This document shows, piece by piece, positions 50,145 to 59,809 of a DNA stretch of 64,000 bases. The notes beneath the pieces are model-generated. The model was not told the origin of the DNA. It saw only the letters and a program-made list of their open reading frames with translations, and did not search any database. The stretch's first letter is position 1, and each line of letters opens with the position of its first letter. The DNA comes from Sycobia sp. Sy_11 (Eukaryota; Arthropoda; Insecta; Hymenoptera; Epichrysomallidae). The translations under genes were made by a program, and so were the position numbers. The stretch is taken from the NCBI GenBank assembly GCA_018907035.1, contig JACCIC010000282.1, positions 312,501 to 376,500 of the forward strand. Direction: 5' to 3'.

Positions 50145-51790
50145 ACCTGTACCCTATTATCTGATTTAACCGCACCTCCTTTCGAGTGTTGACTTTCATG
50201 GTGTGCTATGAATAGGTGTAAATAACCTTGATATTTATTTGTTATCAAGTTGAGTGTTGTCACTCGGTCCTCTTCATTACTTACCAGTTCGGGAGGAAAG
50301 TCCCATGGACAGAACTCAAATCTTTGGTGTGTTAGTATTTTTGGTAATTTTATTTAAATCATTTTGAAGAATTGGTTAACTCTTTTGCTGAAAGAGTTTC
50401 TTTTTATATTTTTCTTTGTTATGATTTTTGAAGTGCGTAATTTGATGAATTAGTGTGCATGATTTTCTAGGTGAGATATGATTTTTATTGCGTAATTTAG
50501 GACTAAGTAAGCTCTTCTTATGTACAAAGGTTGAACTCTGCCCTCGATTAATATACTGGAAACTGGGCTTGCATGGGTGGCAATTCTTATTGATGTATTG
50601 AGTATTGGTTCTAGTATTTTTAGTAGATTTTCACTTGCTGAGCCATAAGCTATGCAGCCGTAGTGTAGTTTAGTTTGGATTAAGGCTTTATATGTGTTAG
50701 TGATTATTGTTTTGTTTGCTCCCCAGATTTTCGCAGAAATTCTTTTTAATATATAAATTCTCTTAAGACGTTGATCTTTTAAAGTTTTTATATGAGGACT
50801 CCATGTTAATTGGCTGTCGAAGGTGACCCCTAGTATCTTAAGTTGGTTAGCTACTTCTATTTTTTGTTGATTTATGTATAATGCTAACTTTTTCTTGATA
50901 TTTTTGGTTTCCCATTTTTCAAATATTATTGCCTGTGTTTTAGTAGCTGAAAACTTGAATTCAGTAGCGTAAGTAAATTTTTATAGCTGGCCGAGAGTAT
51001 TTTGAATTAAAATTTTGATGGTTTTTAATGTTTTTCCTTCAATAAAAATTGTTATATCGTCTGCAAAGGTAGTCTATAGAATAGGTGGTAAGATTGAATC
51101 ATGTATACTGTATAAAGCTATTAGAAAAAGCGTGACACTTATTACCGATCTTTGCGGTAGCCCATTGAGTATATTTACAATATCTGAGAGGTGATTGTTG
51201 ACTCTTACCGGAATTCGACGATTGGAAAGGAAGTTTCCATACTTTGTTAGTAAGATTAATATTCTTTGCCTCCAAACCATATCGTAAGCTTTTTCTAGGT
51301 CTAAAAAGACACATATTAAATGGTAGTTCCTAGAGAGGGCTTCACAAATCTTTGTTTCAAGTGTTACTAAACAATCATTTTTTGAGCAGTTCTGTCTGAA
51401 GCCACTGTGATATTTTGGTAATATATTATTATTTTCGATGTACCATAATAATCGTTTTGTTAACTATTTTTTCTATTATTTTCTATAGACAACAGGTTAA
51501 GGCGATGTTAGGTTTTAGTATTGGTTAGGTTTTAGTATCTTTGTTAGGTTTTAGTATTGGAATTACCGTAGCTACTGTCCATAAATCAGGAAAAATATTG
51601 CTTACTCAAATTATGTTATAAATTTTAAGTAAACATAGAATATCATTGGGTGGAATCATTTTGATAAGCATGTTCGCTATATTATCGGGCCCCGTGCTAG
51701 TATTTTTGGTGTTACTGATAGCCACTTTCTTATACTTTAATATGCTTTTTGAATTTTTCATTTTAGAGCTTCCTGTGTCAAGATATGATG
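50145..51790 (-). mobile_element. 5'-truncated I-like LINE (LINE B), reverse transcriptase part
   Basis: Minus-strand relic of ORF2 only. In order: a GPDNIANMLIKM start of the fingers region, VIPILKPNKD, VNILNGLPQRSVISVTLFL (motif B, GxPQGS-like), FADDITIFIEGKTL (catalytic palm, about 51065), LKILGVTFDSQLTWSPHI, ISAKIWGANKTIITNTYKAL and QTKLHYGCIAYGSASEN. A possible start of RNase H is seen near 50200 (KGGAVKSDNRVQVF). Multiple stops and frameshifts. Its organisation resembles LINE A, but the sequence differs enough to be another family. The 3' boundary is uncertain. Confidence 0.82.
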
Positions 51791-52489
51791 TCAGCCAAAA
51801 AAAGCAAGCTTCGTTGTGGTAGCCATATCTGGGCCATATTGGATGAAAAATGAAAAAAAAAAAATTTTTTGCAGACTTGAATATGTATTTTTTTAATATA
51901 AAAAAATTGTAGTGTGATAATAAAGTTTACTGCAAGAAAAAAATCTTGAAAATTTATGCAAATAGACTAGAGATGCCCCCTTAAATAAAAAATCCTGATA
52001 CAAAAAATTCTGTTCAAATTCTGTTTAATTATCAAAATTAATCATTTTCAAAAACAGAAGGCCTCCTGCTGTTCCGTGGAACTGTCCACTCAATAATCGT
52101 CTCTAAATATAATTATATATTTAAATTATACAACATAGATTTTAAAATATCATGCAGAAAAATATTTCTTTTTGTTTACTTCAATAATCAAAAATTACCA
52201 TAATATGTATACAATTTAAAAAATAAATATTTCAAATCGAAGCTAATCAAGGCAATAACGGTATAATAGTAAACATTACAATATTTTTTACAAATAAAAA
52301 GATAAAAATAAGGATTGTAATTGTAATTCGAAAAATCTATTCTCCATTTTCTGATTTCATCGATTTTGTGTATATCCTTTCTACTATTAAGAACACACAA
52401 ATGTTAAACGCTGCTTTTCTCGATTGAGAATTAATTTTCATGTAATCCGAAGTGAAAAAAAACATGGCTTTTACTTGGTGCAGTCGATC

Positions 52490-52940
52490 CATCAACTACC
52501 AGGTCAAATCGCGTCGGTCGTAAAATCATTCTCTGTGTTTGGTGGGTCCAGTCTCGTGTGGTGAGCTATAGATATTAAAATCTAGTGAAACGATGAATAA
52601 GAATTACTGCTGACAAGAAATTATCAATTTCAATCATGTGTTGATTGCAAAATGGCCTGCATCGGCTCAAAGACATGGCAAAGCTATCTTGCAACATGAC
52701 AACATGTCGTCTCATCCATCTAAACTGATGAATGATACATTAAAAGCACTTCATTCTGAAGTTTTGCCGTATTCGCCGTACTCTTCAGAACTCGCCCCGT
52801 CCGATATCATCTATTCACATTTATGCAAATGGCTAGTTGAATAATTTGCCCCGAAAGAGAAAATGTTTTTTGGAGACGGTATTCGTAATGTAGCTAAAAG
52901 ATGTATAAAGTATATAGAATCCAATGGTCAATAAAAAAAT
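52490..52940 (+). pseudogene. Mariner transposase relic, C-terminal half
   Basis: Plus-strand fragments in different frames: GRKIILCVWWVQSRVVSY and ITADKKLSI, then from 52638 KWPASAQRHGKAILQHDN, VLPYSPYSSELAPSD and finally GDGIRNVAKRCIKYIESNGQ. HDN and PSD keep the 34-residue mariner spacing, but PYSPD has become PYSSE. No TIRs were seen. Its ILQHDN / SEVLPYSPYS type makes it a third mariner subfamily in the window. Confidence 0.8.
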
Positions 52941-53367
52941 TCGGAGACTCTGAAAATTAAGTATTTTTTTATCGTAAACGCCGGAAAATTTAAACTTACA
53001 CCCCTGGTACATGAAGTATTCGGATCTATTTATATATGTTTTTTGTTTGATTAGCTCTGGCTAACCAATTCTAACCTAATTTTCTCTAAGACGAGGATGC
53101 GTGCTTTAATCACTTGCTAGATGACTATAAATAATATAAATAGCTGACTCTCTCCTTCTCTATCTTTCCGATTTAACGCATCTCATTACGTCTATTAACG
53201 TCTATTCTGTAGGTATAGTTAAAAAACGTACTTCCTATTAAATATTTTTGTATTAATATGCAACTGAACGTAGCTATCTATATTTAATGTTTCTATATTA
53301 TTACTTGTTTTGTGATTTAAAAAAATTAAGATTAACTATTAAACATTTGAGTTATTTCGTAGTAGCA

Positions 53368-54339
53368 TTATAGAAGATGTGTTTGTATATTTTTACTATC
53401 TTTGCATATATAGCTATAAAGGAAATTTGGATTTTTTATGAAAAATAAAAAAATTGAATACATAAATTCAATTGGTGACACAAATTCAATTGGTTGGTTA
53501 TGTGTATGAAGAAACTCAAGTTGTTTCGTCTCATAATTTAATGTTACTCGAACGTCACTTAAATATCGTGCTCCTAAAATACCAGAATACGGTATTGGAA
53601 AATGATCGGAGACGACATGAAAGCTAGAAATTCCTCCCAGAACTTTTAGTCTTAAGGTTCCTAGGGTAGAAAATTGTTCCGAGCTTATCCCCTTCAAGAG
53701 TCCTTTCTGTGACTCATCGATTTTGTATTGGTGGGGTATGGTTCCTCTTTTTATCAAGTTTCCCTCCGATCCTGTGTCTATTAGGAATCTGCATTTACCG
53801 CCCATTGGGTTCTTGGTAACTACAGTAGGAAGTAGCTCCGTTTCCTGTTCAACGTGGATATTCACAATGCTGTATGTAGGTATATCCAAGGTTTCATTTC
53901 CTAGTTGTAAATTCGTCATTTGCCCAGCTATGATGAGCTGTGTATGGCTAAAGTTTAATTCGGCGTTGGTTTCTGTTAAAAATTCTGATCCTATGATTCC
54001 ATTGTATGGAATAGGGAAATCTTCTGATACAATCAGGAGTTCGATTCTTTGTCCGGCAATTTTTAATGATACAGTACCTAGGGTTGTCTCTTTACTATCT
54101 CCCACTCCTGTTAGCGTATAAATTTTCGATTCATTTATGTGTGCTCCTTTTGGTATAGATCCCATTTTGAGAATACTTACTTCGGATCCTCTGTCTATCA
54201 TAAAAGAGAGAAGATATTGTGGCCCGAACTGGACCTCTACATATGGTACGTAGTTGTTTATTGTGGTTCCAAGGGTATTAGTTCGCCTAACAGATTCGTT
54301 AGTTGGTTTGTCTTCATTGAGCGCGTTTGTCCGTCGCAA
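53368..54339 (-). CDS. Retrotransposon protease ORF with two tandem retropepsin domains
   Basis: A 323-codon open frame overlapping the end of gag by 82 nt in the -1 frame, which suggests expression by -1 ribosomal frameshifting as a Gag-Pro fusion. It contains two homologous aspartic protease domains. Domain 1 (about residues 32-125) has FMIDRGSEVSIL and IIGSEFL. Domain 2 (about 172-263) has FLIDTGSEGNLI and ILGARYL. The distance from active-site Asp to the (I/L)-G motif is 67 residues in both, and both share DFPIPY or HFPIPY before it. Domain 1 has Arg in place of the Thr of the DTG triad (AGA for an ACA-type codon). Retropepsins normally work as homodimers, so the fused pair could fold as a single-chain dimer. 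The last 30 or so residues look like host intron read-through. Confidence 0.88.
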   Translation of the reverse strand: MRRTNALNEDKPTNESVRRTNTLGTTINNYVPYVEVQFGPQYLLSFMIDRGSEVSILKMGSIPKGAHINESKIYTLTGVGDSKETTLGTVSLKIAGQRIELLIVSEDFPIPYNGIIGSEFLTETNAELNFSHTQLIIAGQMTNLQLGNETLDIPTYSIVNIHVEQETELLPTVVTKNPMGGKCRFLIDTGSEGNLIKRGTIPHQYKIDESQKGLLKGISSEQFSTLGTLRLKVLGGISSFHVVSDHFPIPYSGILGARYLSDVRVTLNYETKQLEFLHTHNQPIEFVSPIEFMYSIFLFFIKNPNFLYSYICKDSKNIQTHLL

Positions 54340-55817
54340 GTCCCTTTGTTCGCGCTCTCGTTCTGGGGACTTCGTCCATTTCCCTGGTTATATTGCCGCT
54401 TTCGACATTCTGATATCGTGTGCCCTGGGTATTTGCAATAAGCACAGGTAGGTCTATTAGAAGTGGTAGCGGTTTGTTGAACGGGATCGCGTACCCTACA
54501 TGTAGCTTCAGAGTGCCCTAATCTTCCACATTTTTGGCATTTCGGAATCGGTTTTTGCTTATTCGCTTGATTCGTTCGACAGAAATTAGCTGTATGGCCA
54601 GGCTTATTGCATAGCTGGCACGTTATAGACGATGGTCTATTGCTGTTTCTGCAGTCACGGGCATTATGACCGATTGTATTACATGCTTGACACTTGATCG
54701 TTGCGAAGCACTGAGAAGTATTATGGTTTGACCTTCCACAAGTTCGACATGACAGCGTTTGGCTTGGTCTGAGTTTTTTACGACATTCTGCGAACGTATG
54801 ACCTATTATATTGCAGTAGCTGCAAGGGGTATTCCTTGGAAGAGTTAGATTATTTACATGTCGGGGATATGCATTTTGTTTGTTAGGTTTATGGCGTATT
54901 TCTTGCCTCTTAAATAAGTTTTCTCGAGCTTCGAGTCTTCGTTCTACTGCTATCGCGTCTTTTACTACGTCTTCGATTGCTTCATTCTCTTTCAGTCTAG
55001 TTTCAATTTCGGGTTTTAATCCTAGTCGAAAACATTCTATGATTGCTTTTTCGATGCTGCGCTTGAAGGCAGGTGTGTTTGGTGCCTTGGTTACATGGCG
55101 ATTTACTTCATAAATTTGAGAACCGATGTCTCTCATTCTATTCGCGTATTTTATAACTGATTCATGTTCGCCCTGGTATTGACTACTCAGTTCGCCGAGA
55201 AGTTGGTGCACGTTTTTCGATTGGGCGTAAAAGTCCTTTAAATGTTCTTTAAATTCTTCGACTGTGGCGAATGCGTAACCAGATATTATTTCTCTTGCTT
55301 CGCCCAAGAGTTTTCTTTTAAGCAGCTTCGTGAAGCTCTCCTCGAGATTGTTGCTTATGAGTTCCCTAGCTTCTGTGCAGTATTCTAGGAACTGGCTAAG
55401 AGGAATATTTTTCCCGTCGAATTCAGGAACAAATTTGAGTGCTTCCTTTAAAGATATGGTTGTAGATTGGTCGTTCGCCATTTTAGTGCTTGGTAGGTGT
55501 TCAGCTATTAAACAATCACTTGTCAGGTGCGATAAATATGGTCTAACCGTCTTTTGTTCAGCGAGGTCTATAGAATCACCGGAGAACGATAAGTTTTCAG
55601 GGGTAGATGAACCTGTGTGTATGGGGCTGACGTCTTCTATATTTTGTTCGATATTCAATTGTTCTCGAGGCGTTGATGTGCCGAATGGCGTAAATTTAAC
55701 CTCTTTTAAGTCTTTCGGAGGAGTTCTGAATTCGTCCTCCCTTGGTTGATTCTCAGGTTCGTTTTTTGTTGGGATTTCTAACTCCTTCCCCGATCGAGTC
55801 TTACTACGTGTATTCAT
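54258..55817 (-). CDS. Retrotransposon Gag with six zinc knuckles
   Basis: A 519-codon frame without interruption. The ATG at 55817 is the first in frame (MNTRSKTRSGKELEI). Residues 1-120 are polar and probably disordered. Residues about 121-300 form a capsid-like domain (LKFVPEFDGKNIPLSQFLEY onward; helix-rich, with GEAREIISGYA and FRLGLKPEI as in retrotransposon gag families). Residues 332-471 hold six CCHC knuckles starting at Cys 332, 357, 376, 400, 427 and 458, all exactly C-x2-C-x4-H-x4-C. The family usually has one or two, so six is unusual and recalls cellular CNBP-like proteins. Gag packages element RNA into particles. The final 27 codons overlap the protease frame. The open frame contrasts with the broken elements around it. 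Confidence 0.9.
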   Translation of the reverse strand: MNTRSKTRSGKELEIPTKNEPENQPREDEFRTPPKDLKEVKFTPFGTSTPREQLNIEQNIEDVSPIHTGSSTPENLSFSGDSIDLAEQKTVRPYLSHLTSDCLIAEHLPSTKMANDQSTTISLKEALKFVPEFDGKNIPLSQFLEYCTEARELISNNLEESFTKLLKRKLLGEAREIISGYAFATVEEFKEHLKDFYAQSKNVHQLLGELSSQYQGEHESVIKYANRMRDIGSQIYEVNRHVTKAPNTPAFKRSIEKAIIECFRLGLKPEIETRLKENEAIEDVVKDAIAVERRLEARENLFKRQEIRHKPNKQNAYPRHVNNLTLPRNTPCSYCNIIGHTFAECRKKLRPSQTLSCRTCGRSNHNTSQCFATIKCQACNTIGHNARDCRNSNRPSSITCQLCNKPGHTANFCRTNQANKQKPIPKCQKCGRLGHSEATCRVRDPVQQTATTSNRPTCAYCKYPGHTISECRKRQYNQGNGRSPQNESANKGTCDGQTRSMKTNQLTNLLGELIPLEPQ

Positions 55818-56385
55818 TCGATTTTTAATATATATGTGTATAAATGTGTCTCCCTTTTACTTATGTGGTTGTGAGGCAGTTGCGTATGACTACCGTTTGT
55901 TTTGATATTTTATTAATTAGATTTTCTCTCTCTATTTCTCCAATTGGTTTGTTTAAATTATTTTTAATTGTTTCGGTTAATTGTTTATACAATCAATTTT
56001 AATTGTTTTCCTCAACCTTCACCTGTTCAATAATCTTGTTGCAAGATATATATCGATTAGTAATATCGTTTCTTAAATTTTGTAATGATTCAGCGAAATT
56101 ATATAATATTTGACCGAGAGGCAGTTGCGCGTGGCTATCGTTTGTAGCTCAGAGGCTTTGGTGCTTGGTCGTATTAATTTTTATTTATTAAATTTTTTCG
56201 AATGGTGAGGTCGAGTCGTTGATAACGTTAATTCATTTGTTTAATTTGTAGCATCTTGATTTAGGATTTTTCGTGATTTGTTACGTTCATTTGTTACGTT
56301 CTCTCTCCGTTTTTTGTGTTAAAGAATTTGTATAAAATATCGTATTAATTTTTCAATTATTTAATCTCATTTCTCGTTGCGAGGT
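55818..56385 (-). other. Spacer between ORF0 and gag
   Basis: 568 nt with no long frame. It contains GAGGCAGTTGCGTATGACTA and GAGGCAGTTGCGCGTGGCTA (plus strand), two similar 20-mers about 250 bp apart, both followed by CGTTTG. This points to an internal duplication, so ORF0 and gag may have been brought together by rearrangement. Confidence 0.5.
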
Positions 56386-56823
56386 TTATTCCGCCAAGGA
56401 AAGTTGTTTAAACGCCTTTTCTAAGTCTTCTACAGCTTCTGTGTTCTCCTCTTTGGATAATTTGTGTAGGCTTATTGTAGCCTTTATAATTGTAGCGATA
56501 ATCGTTTGTAAATCTCTTTCATTTGTTTGTTTTTCTTTTAGTAGGGTTATAATTTGTTCTTCTCTTTTTTCTGAATTTTTTAATTCTTCCTGCTCTTTTC
56601 CGAGCAGAGAATATATTTGCAATATCGTCTCTTTCAAACGTTTATTTTCGGATTGTTCTTTGTTTAGACTCCTTTCCAATTGGTCTATTCTTTTCTCTAG
56701 ATAGTTTCCGAATTCCCAACGATCATGATCGTTGCTAATTAATGTATCAACATTTTGTTCTAGGCGTTCTAACCTAGTATCTGTATAGATGCTAATTCCT
56801 TCGGGATGTAATATTGGTATCAT
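56386..56823 (-). CDS. Coiled-coil ORF upstream of gag (ORF0)
   Basis: A 145-codon open frame in the same orientation as gag, 568 nt before it. The sequence is charged and heptad-rich for most of its length (RLEQNVDTLISNDHD, EKRIDQLERSLNKEQSENK, QEELKNSEKREEQIITLLKE), predicting a long coiled coil. No membrane segment, zinc finger or catalytic motif was seen. The start at 56823 gives MIPILHPEGISIYTDTRL. Gypsy-like elements usually have no ORF here, so it may be an accessory protein, a captured host fragment or a separate gag-related protein. The function is not known to me. Confidence 0.65.
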   Translation of the reverse strand: MIPILHPEGISIYTDTRLERLEQNVDTLISNDHDRWEFGNYLEKRIDQLERSLNKEQSENKRLKETILQIYSLLGKEQEELKNSEKREEQIITLLKEKQTNERDLQTIIATIIKATISLHKLSKEENTEAVEDLEKAFKQLSLAE

Positions 56824-57486
56824 ATATTTAGTTTATATGTAAATATTATTATTATTATTATTATTGTGTATATATATATATATTTTTATGTTTATTTATT
56901 TGTTTATTATTTATTTGTTTGTTTATTTATTTTTATTAATTGTTATTGGATTGTTGATTAATTTCTGACGTGTAAGAGGTTACGTGGGAAAAACAACAGC
57001 AACGCCACTTTCGGCGCAATCTGAGAGTCATAGAACGCGTGATTGCGCTGATCTCCGTTAGGTGCGCTGTTGGACGTCTTTACGTAGTTCGTGCTGAACT
57101 TTTAGTATGTGTAGTGAGTGCATACATCTAGTTTATTATTTTTTGGTGTTACACAGCTGAACGACCAGGTTGTCAGATAAGTATACTTTTCATTATTTAG
57201 TTATTTATTAATGTATATAATTTATATAATGTTGCATCTCGTTATATATCCTTTCTCTCTTTTTTTTTGTGCCTCTTAATTTTTCTTTGCGTTTTTATAT
57301 AAGATTGTATATACACTACTGTAAGTGTATGTAGGATCATGTGTATGCATGCATATATATATATATACATATAATGTGTGTGATTTTTTTTCTTTTTATA
57401 TATTTTATTATAGTTAATGTTTTCAATTTATTATTATGTTTTATTTAATTTTCCCCTTTTTTTCTTTGCTTGTATGTATGCATATG

Positions 57487-57537
<51 letters not shown>

Positions 57538-57603
57538 ATATGTACAACTATATATATATATATTATTCTTTGTTTACTTTGTGATTGTATTTTTTTGTTT
57601 CAG

Positions 57604-57634
57604 ATTTTTCTTTAATGGTACAAGGATTCATCGG
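57604..57634 (+). other. Splice-site-bounded segment, possible antisense exon B
   Basis: Preceded by TTTTTTGTTTCAG and followed by GTAAGT on the plus strand, 31 nt. It is one of three consecutive segments with splice-like borders antisense to the LTR element leader. No coding sense. Confidence 0.3.
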
Positions 57635-57750
57635 GTAAGTTTTTTTTTTTTTTTTTTTTTTTAAAAATAACTTGTTCAATATTTCACTTTGTTTTTTATT
57701 TTAAATTTGACAATTTCATTTATTTATATGTCTTTTGTTTGATTTTCCAG

Positions 57751-57824
57751 GCTTCCTGTTTTCTGAATCGCAGTACTTCTTTGGGCCTAGAATACTGAAG
57801 GGACACGCATTCTAGACAATATAG
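57751..57824 (+). other. Splice-site-bounded segment, possible antisense exon C
   Basis: Preceded by TTTGATTTTCCAG and followed by GTAAGT on the plus strand, 74 nt and GC-richer than the flanking AT-rich sequence. A further acceptor (ATATTACAG) ends at 58059. Confidence 0.3.
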
Positions 57825-57905
57825 GTAAGTATTGACATGTATGCATAGACACATGTGTATACACATATACGCATATACACACATATATTATTTTATATTT
57901 TGTAT

Positions 57906-57966
<61 letters not shown>

Positions 57967-58094
57967 AATACAAAATATATATTTTGGAAATATTAGTTGT
58001 GAATTGATTGTGATATTTTATTTTATATATTTTATATATTGATATTTTATATATTACAGGTTTTATTTCAATTGTTTGATGCCAAGTGCAAGTT

Positions 58095-58112
58095 ATCCCG
58101 GCTGAGCCCCCA
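58095..58112 (-). promoter_or_regulatory. Primer binding site of the LTR element
   Basis: The minus strand reads TGGGGGCTCAGCCGGGAT. This matches the well-known retroviral tRNA-Pro primer binding site except at two central positions. Equivalently, the plus strand reads like a tRNA 3' end ending in CCA. It lies about 16 nt inside the probable LTR end (GTCACA, 58129-58134 on the minus strand). Confidence 0.75.
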
Positions 58113-58128
58113 AAATTTTAAAGTCATA

Positions 58129-58690
58129 TGTGACGTCCGGGCACGCATGCCCTTCCGTACAATAACTTTATAAGAAGCGCTTACGTATATTGTTCATATA
58201 CGTAGGCGTTTCGATATGCACTCGGTTTTATTCGAGCCTGGAGTTTCCTCCACTAGCTCGGGAACATCAAACGGTTGAAAGTAGATGAAGGGTGATACCT
58301 AGTATGTTTTATCTGGGCTAGAGTCCAAGGGTTCTTTTAGATACTTATTTCCTTCGTTTCTTGAAAGAAATGAGTATCTCCCTCGGCCTACAGGCCTAGT
58401 TCCCTAACTTATGTATAAAAAAAACGAGGGGCATGTACGATCTTACCTCATGGGAGGATCAGTCACTTCCCCGGATCAAGGAGATGTATGTAGTACAAGT
58501 GAGAGAAAGAGAGAGAAGACAAATGTGAGATTTTTTTATAATTTGAATATTTATTTTATTTTTACTTACTGACAACAAGGTGAGAGAGACAGAGAGATGG
58601 ACCTGGACCGTGACTGTGTGTTGACTGCTTCTTGACTGCGATTTGACTGCGTTTTTGGTGGAAAAATCGGGGCTTTATATACCCGAAAAA
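58129..58690 (-). repeat. 5' LTR (partly delimited)
   Basis: On the minus strand it ends CCCGGACGTCACA and contains the TATA box, a likely start region with CAGTCAA repeated several times (about 58610-58650), and an AATAAA-type signal (about 58545-58565). Only one LTR is present in the window, so its length cannot be set. The U3 region probably continues above 58690. Confidence 0.65.
58673..58681 (-). promoter_or_regulatory. LTR TATA box
   Basis: GGGTATATAAAGCCCCG on the minus strand, a strong TATA context. Several CAGTCA motifs resembling an arthropod initiator lie 25-70 bp downstream. Confidence 0.7.
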
Positions 58691-59746
58691 GTCCATGATC
58701 CCTCTCTCTGCTCCTCGATTTTATCGTTTTTTATTATTTTATCTATTTTACTTATTTTTAGTTTAAATTTACAATTTTTGTTTTGAACGTATTTTACAAT
58801 TTTTGTATTGGTTGTTACTATTGTTTTTAATTTGTTCTATTTGTTATAAATATTGAATTTCGATAATTTAACGTTAAAAATTGTACACTATCGCATCATT
58901 AGTATACAATTTTTATTACCTTTAAGGCCTTCGTCGGAAAAACCATACGCTTCTGACGTATGTACTTGCGCAAGTCGACGCCTTATTTGGGCAGATATTA
59001 CAAAATTGTTTTTCTCGCCCAAACAAGATGATGACATGTTGCATGATTTTTGGTCATCTTAGCTTCGAGTTTGCTTCTATTTTATATATATTTATTTTTG
59101 TATACATGTAGTTGTATTTCTATATACTATTATTTATATATTTATTTATATATGTATAAGTTTACGTATTATTATATTGTATGCTATTTTATATATAAAT
59201 GTGTATATAATTGTTTATCTTTTATTTTTATTCTGCAAAACTATATATATACATTTGTATATTTCATTATTATTATATATTTATCTTATATATATATGTA
59301 TATATATAGTATGTATTTATGTGCATTATAATATTATTTTTATATCTGTACTTATACGTATTATAGTATTTCATACTAGTTTTAATATATATATTTTATA
59401 CGTATTATAATGTTACATACATATTTTAATATATATGTTTCATACGTATTATATTATTATATTCTTATTTTATTGTATGTATTTTTTATACGTATCATAT
59501 TATTACATACTTATTTTAATATATATGTTTTTATGTGTATTATAATATTATATACTTGTTTTATTGTACATATTTTATAATATGATATACTTATTTTGTA
59601 TATATATATTTTAATATTGTTATATTCTTATTTTGATATGTATATTTTTATATATTGTTATATATTGTCTTTCCTTTTATATGTATATATATATTTATCT
59701 CTATTATTATATTTTATTGTTATTTTATACTGTAAACTCTAGCTTA

Positions 59747-59747
<1 letters not shown>

Positions 59748-59795
<48 letters not shown>
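59748..59795. repeat. (TA)n microsatellite
   Basis: TA run followed by TGTGTGTG, inside about 850 bp of TATATA / TACGTATTATA-rich sequence (59050-59900). That stretch repeats the motif TATACGTATTATA several times. Confidence 0.9.

Positions 59796-59809
<14 letters not shown>

Larger units (their letters stand above)
57475..57965. repeat. (TA)n arrays in the LTR element leader
   Basis: Two long TA-rich runs, about 57475-57545 (with TTTATATT interruptions) and about 57908-57965 (pure). Confidence 0.88.
53465..58690 (-). mobile_element. LTR retrotransposon, 5' portion (LTR, leader, ORF0, gag, protease)
   Basis: Minus-strand element. It consists of an LTR with TATA box (58673-58681), a primer-binding site (58095-58112), a leader of about 1.3 kb, a coiled-coil ORF, gag and a protease ORF in the -1 frame. 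The order and the -1 frame overlap are those of Ty3/gypsy-like elements. Similarity to an element stops at about 53465, where the reading passes into AT-rich sequence. No reverse transcriptase, RNase H, integrase or second LTR was found in the window, so the element is 3'-truncated or non-autonomous. The upper LTR edge is not fixed and could lie up to about 59040. Confidence 0.85.

Noticed and set aside
53723..54121. Plus-strand 132-codon frame, and others at 54880-55749
   Set aside because: They are antisense shadows of the intact protease and gag frames.
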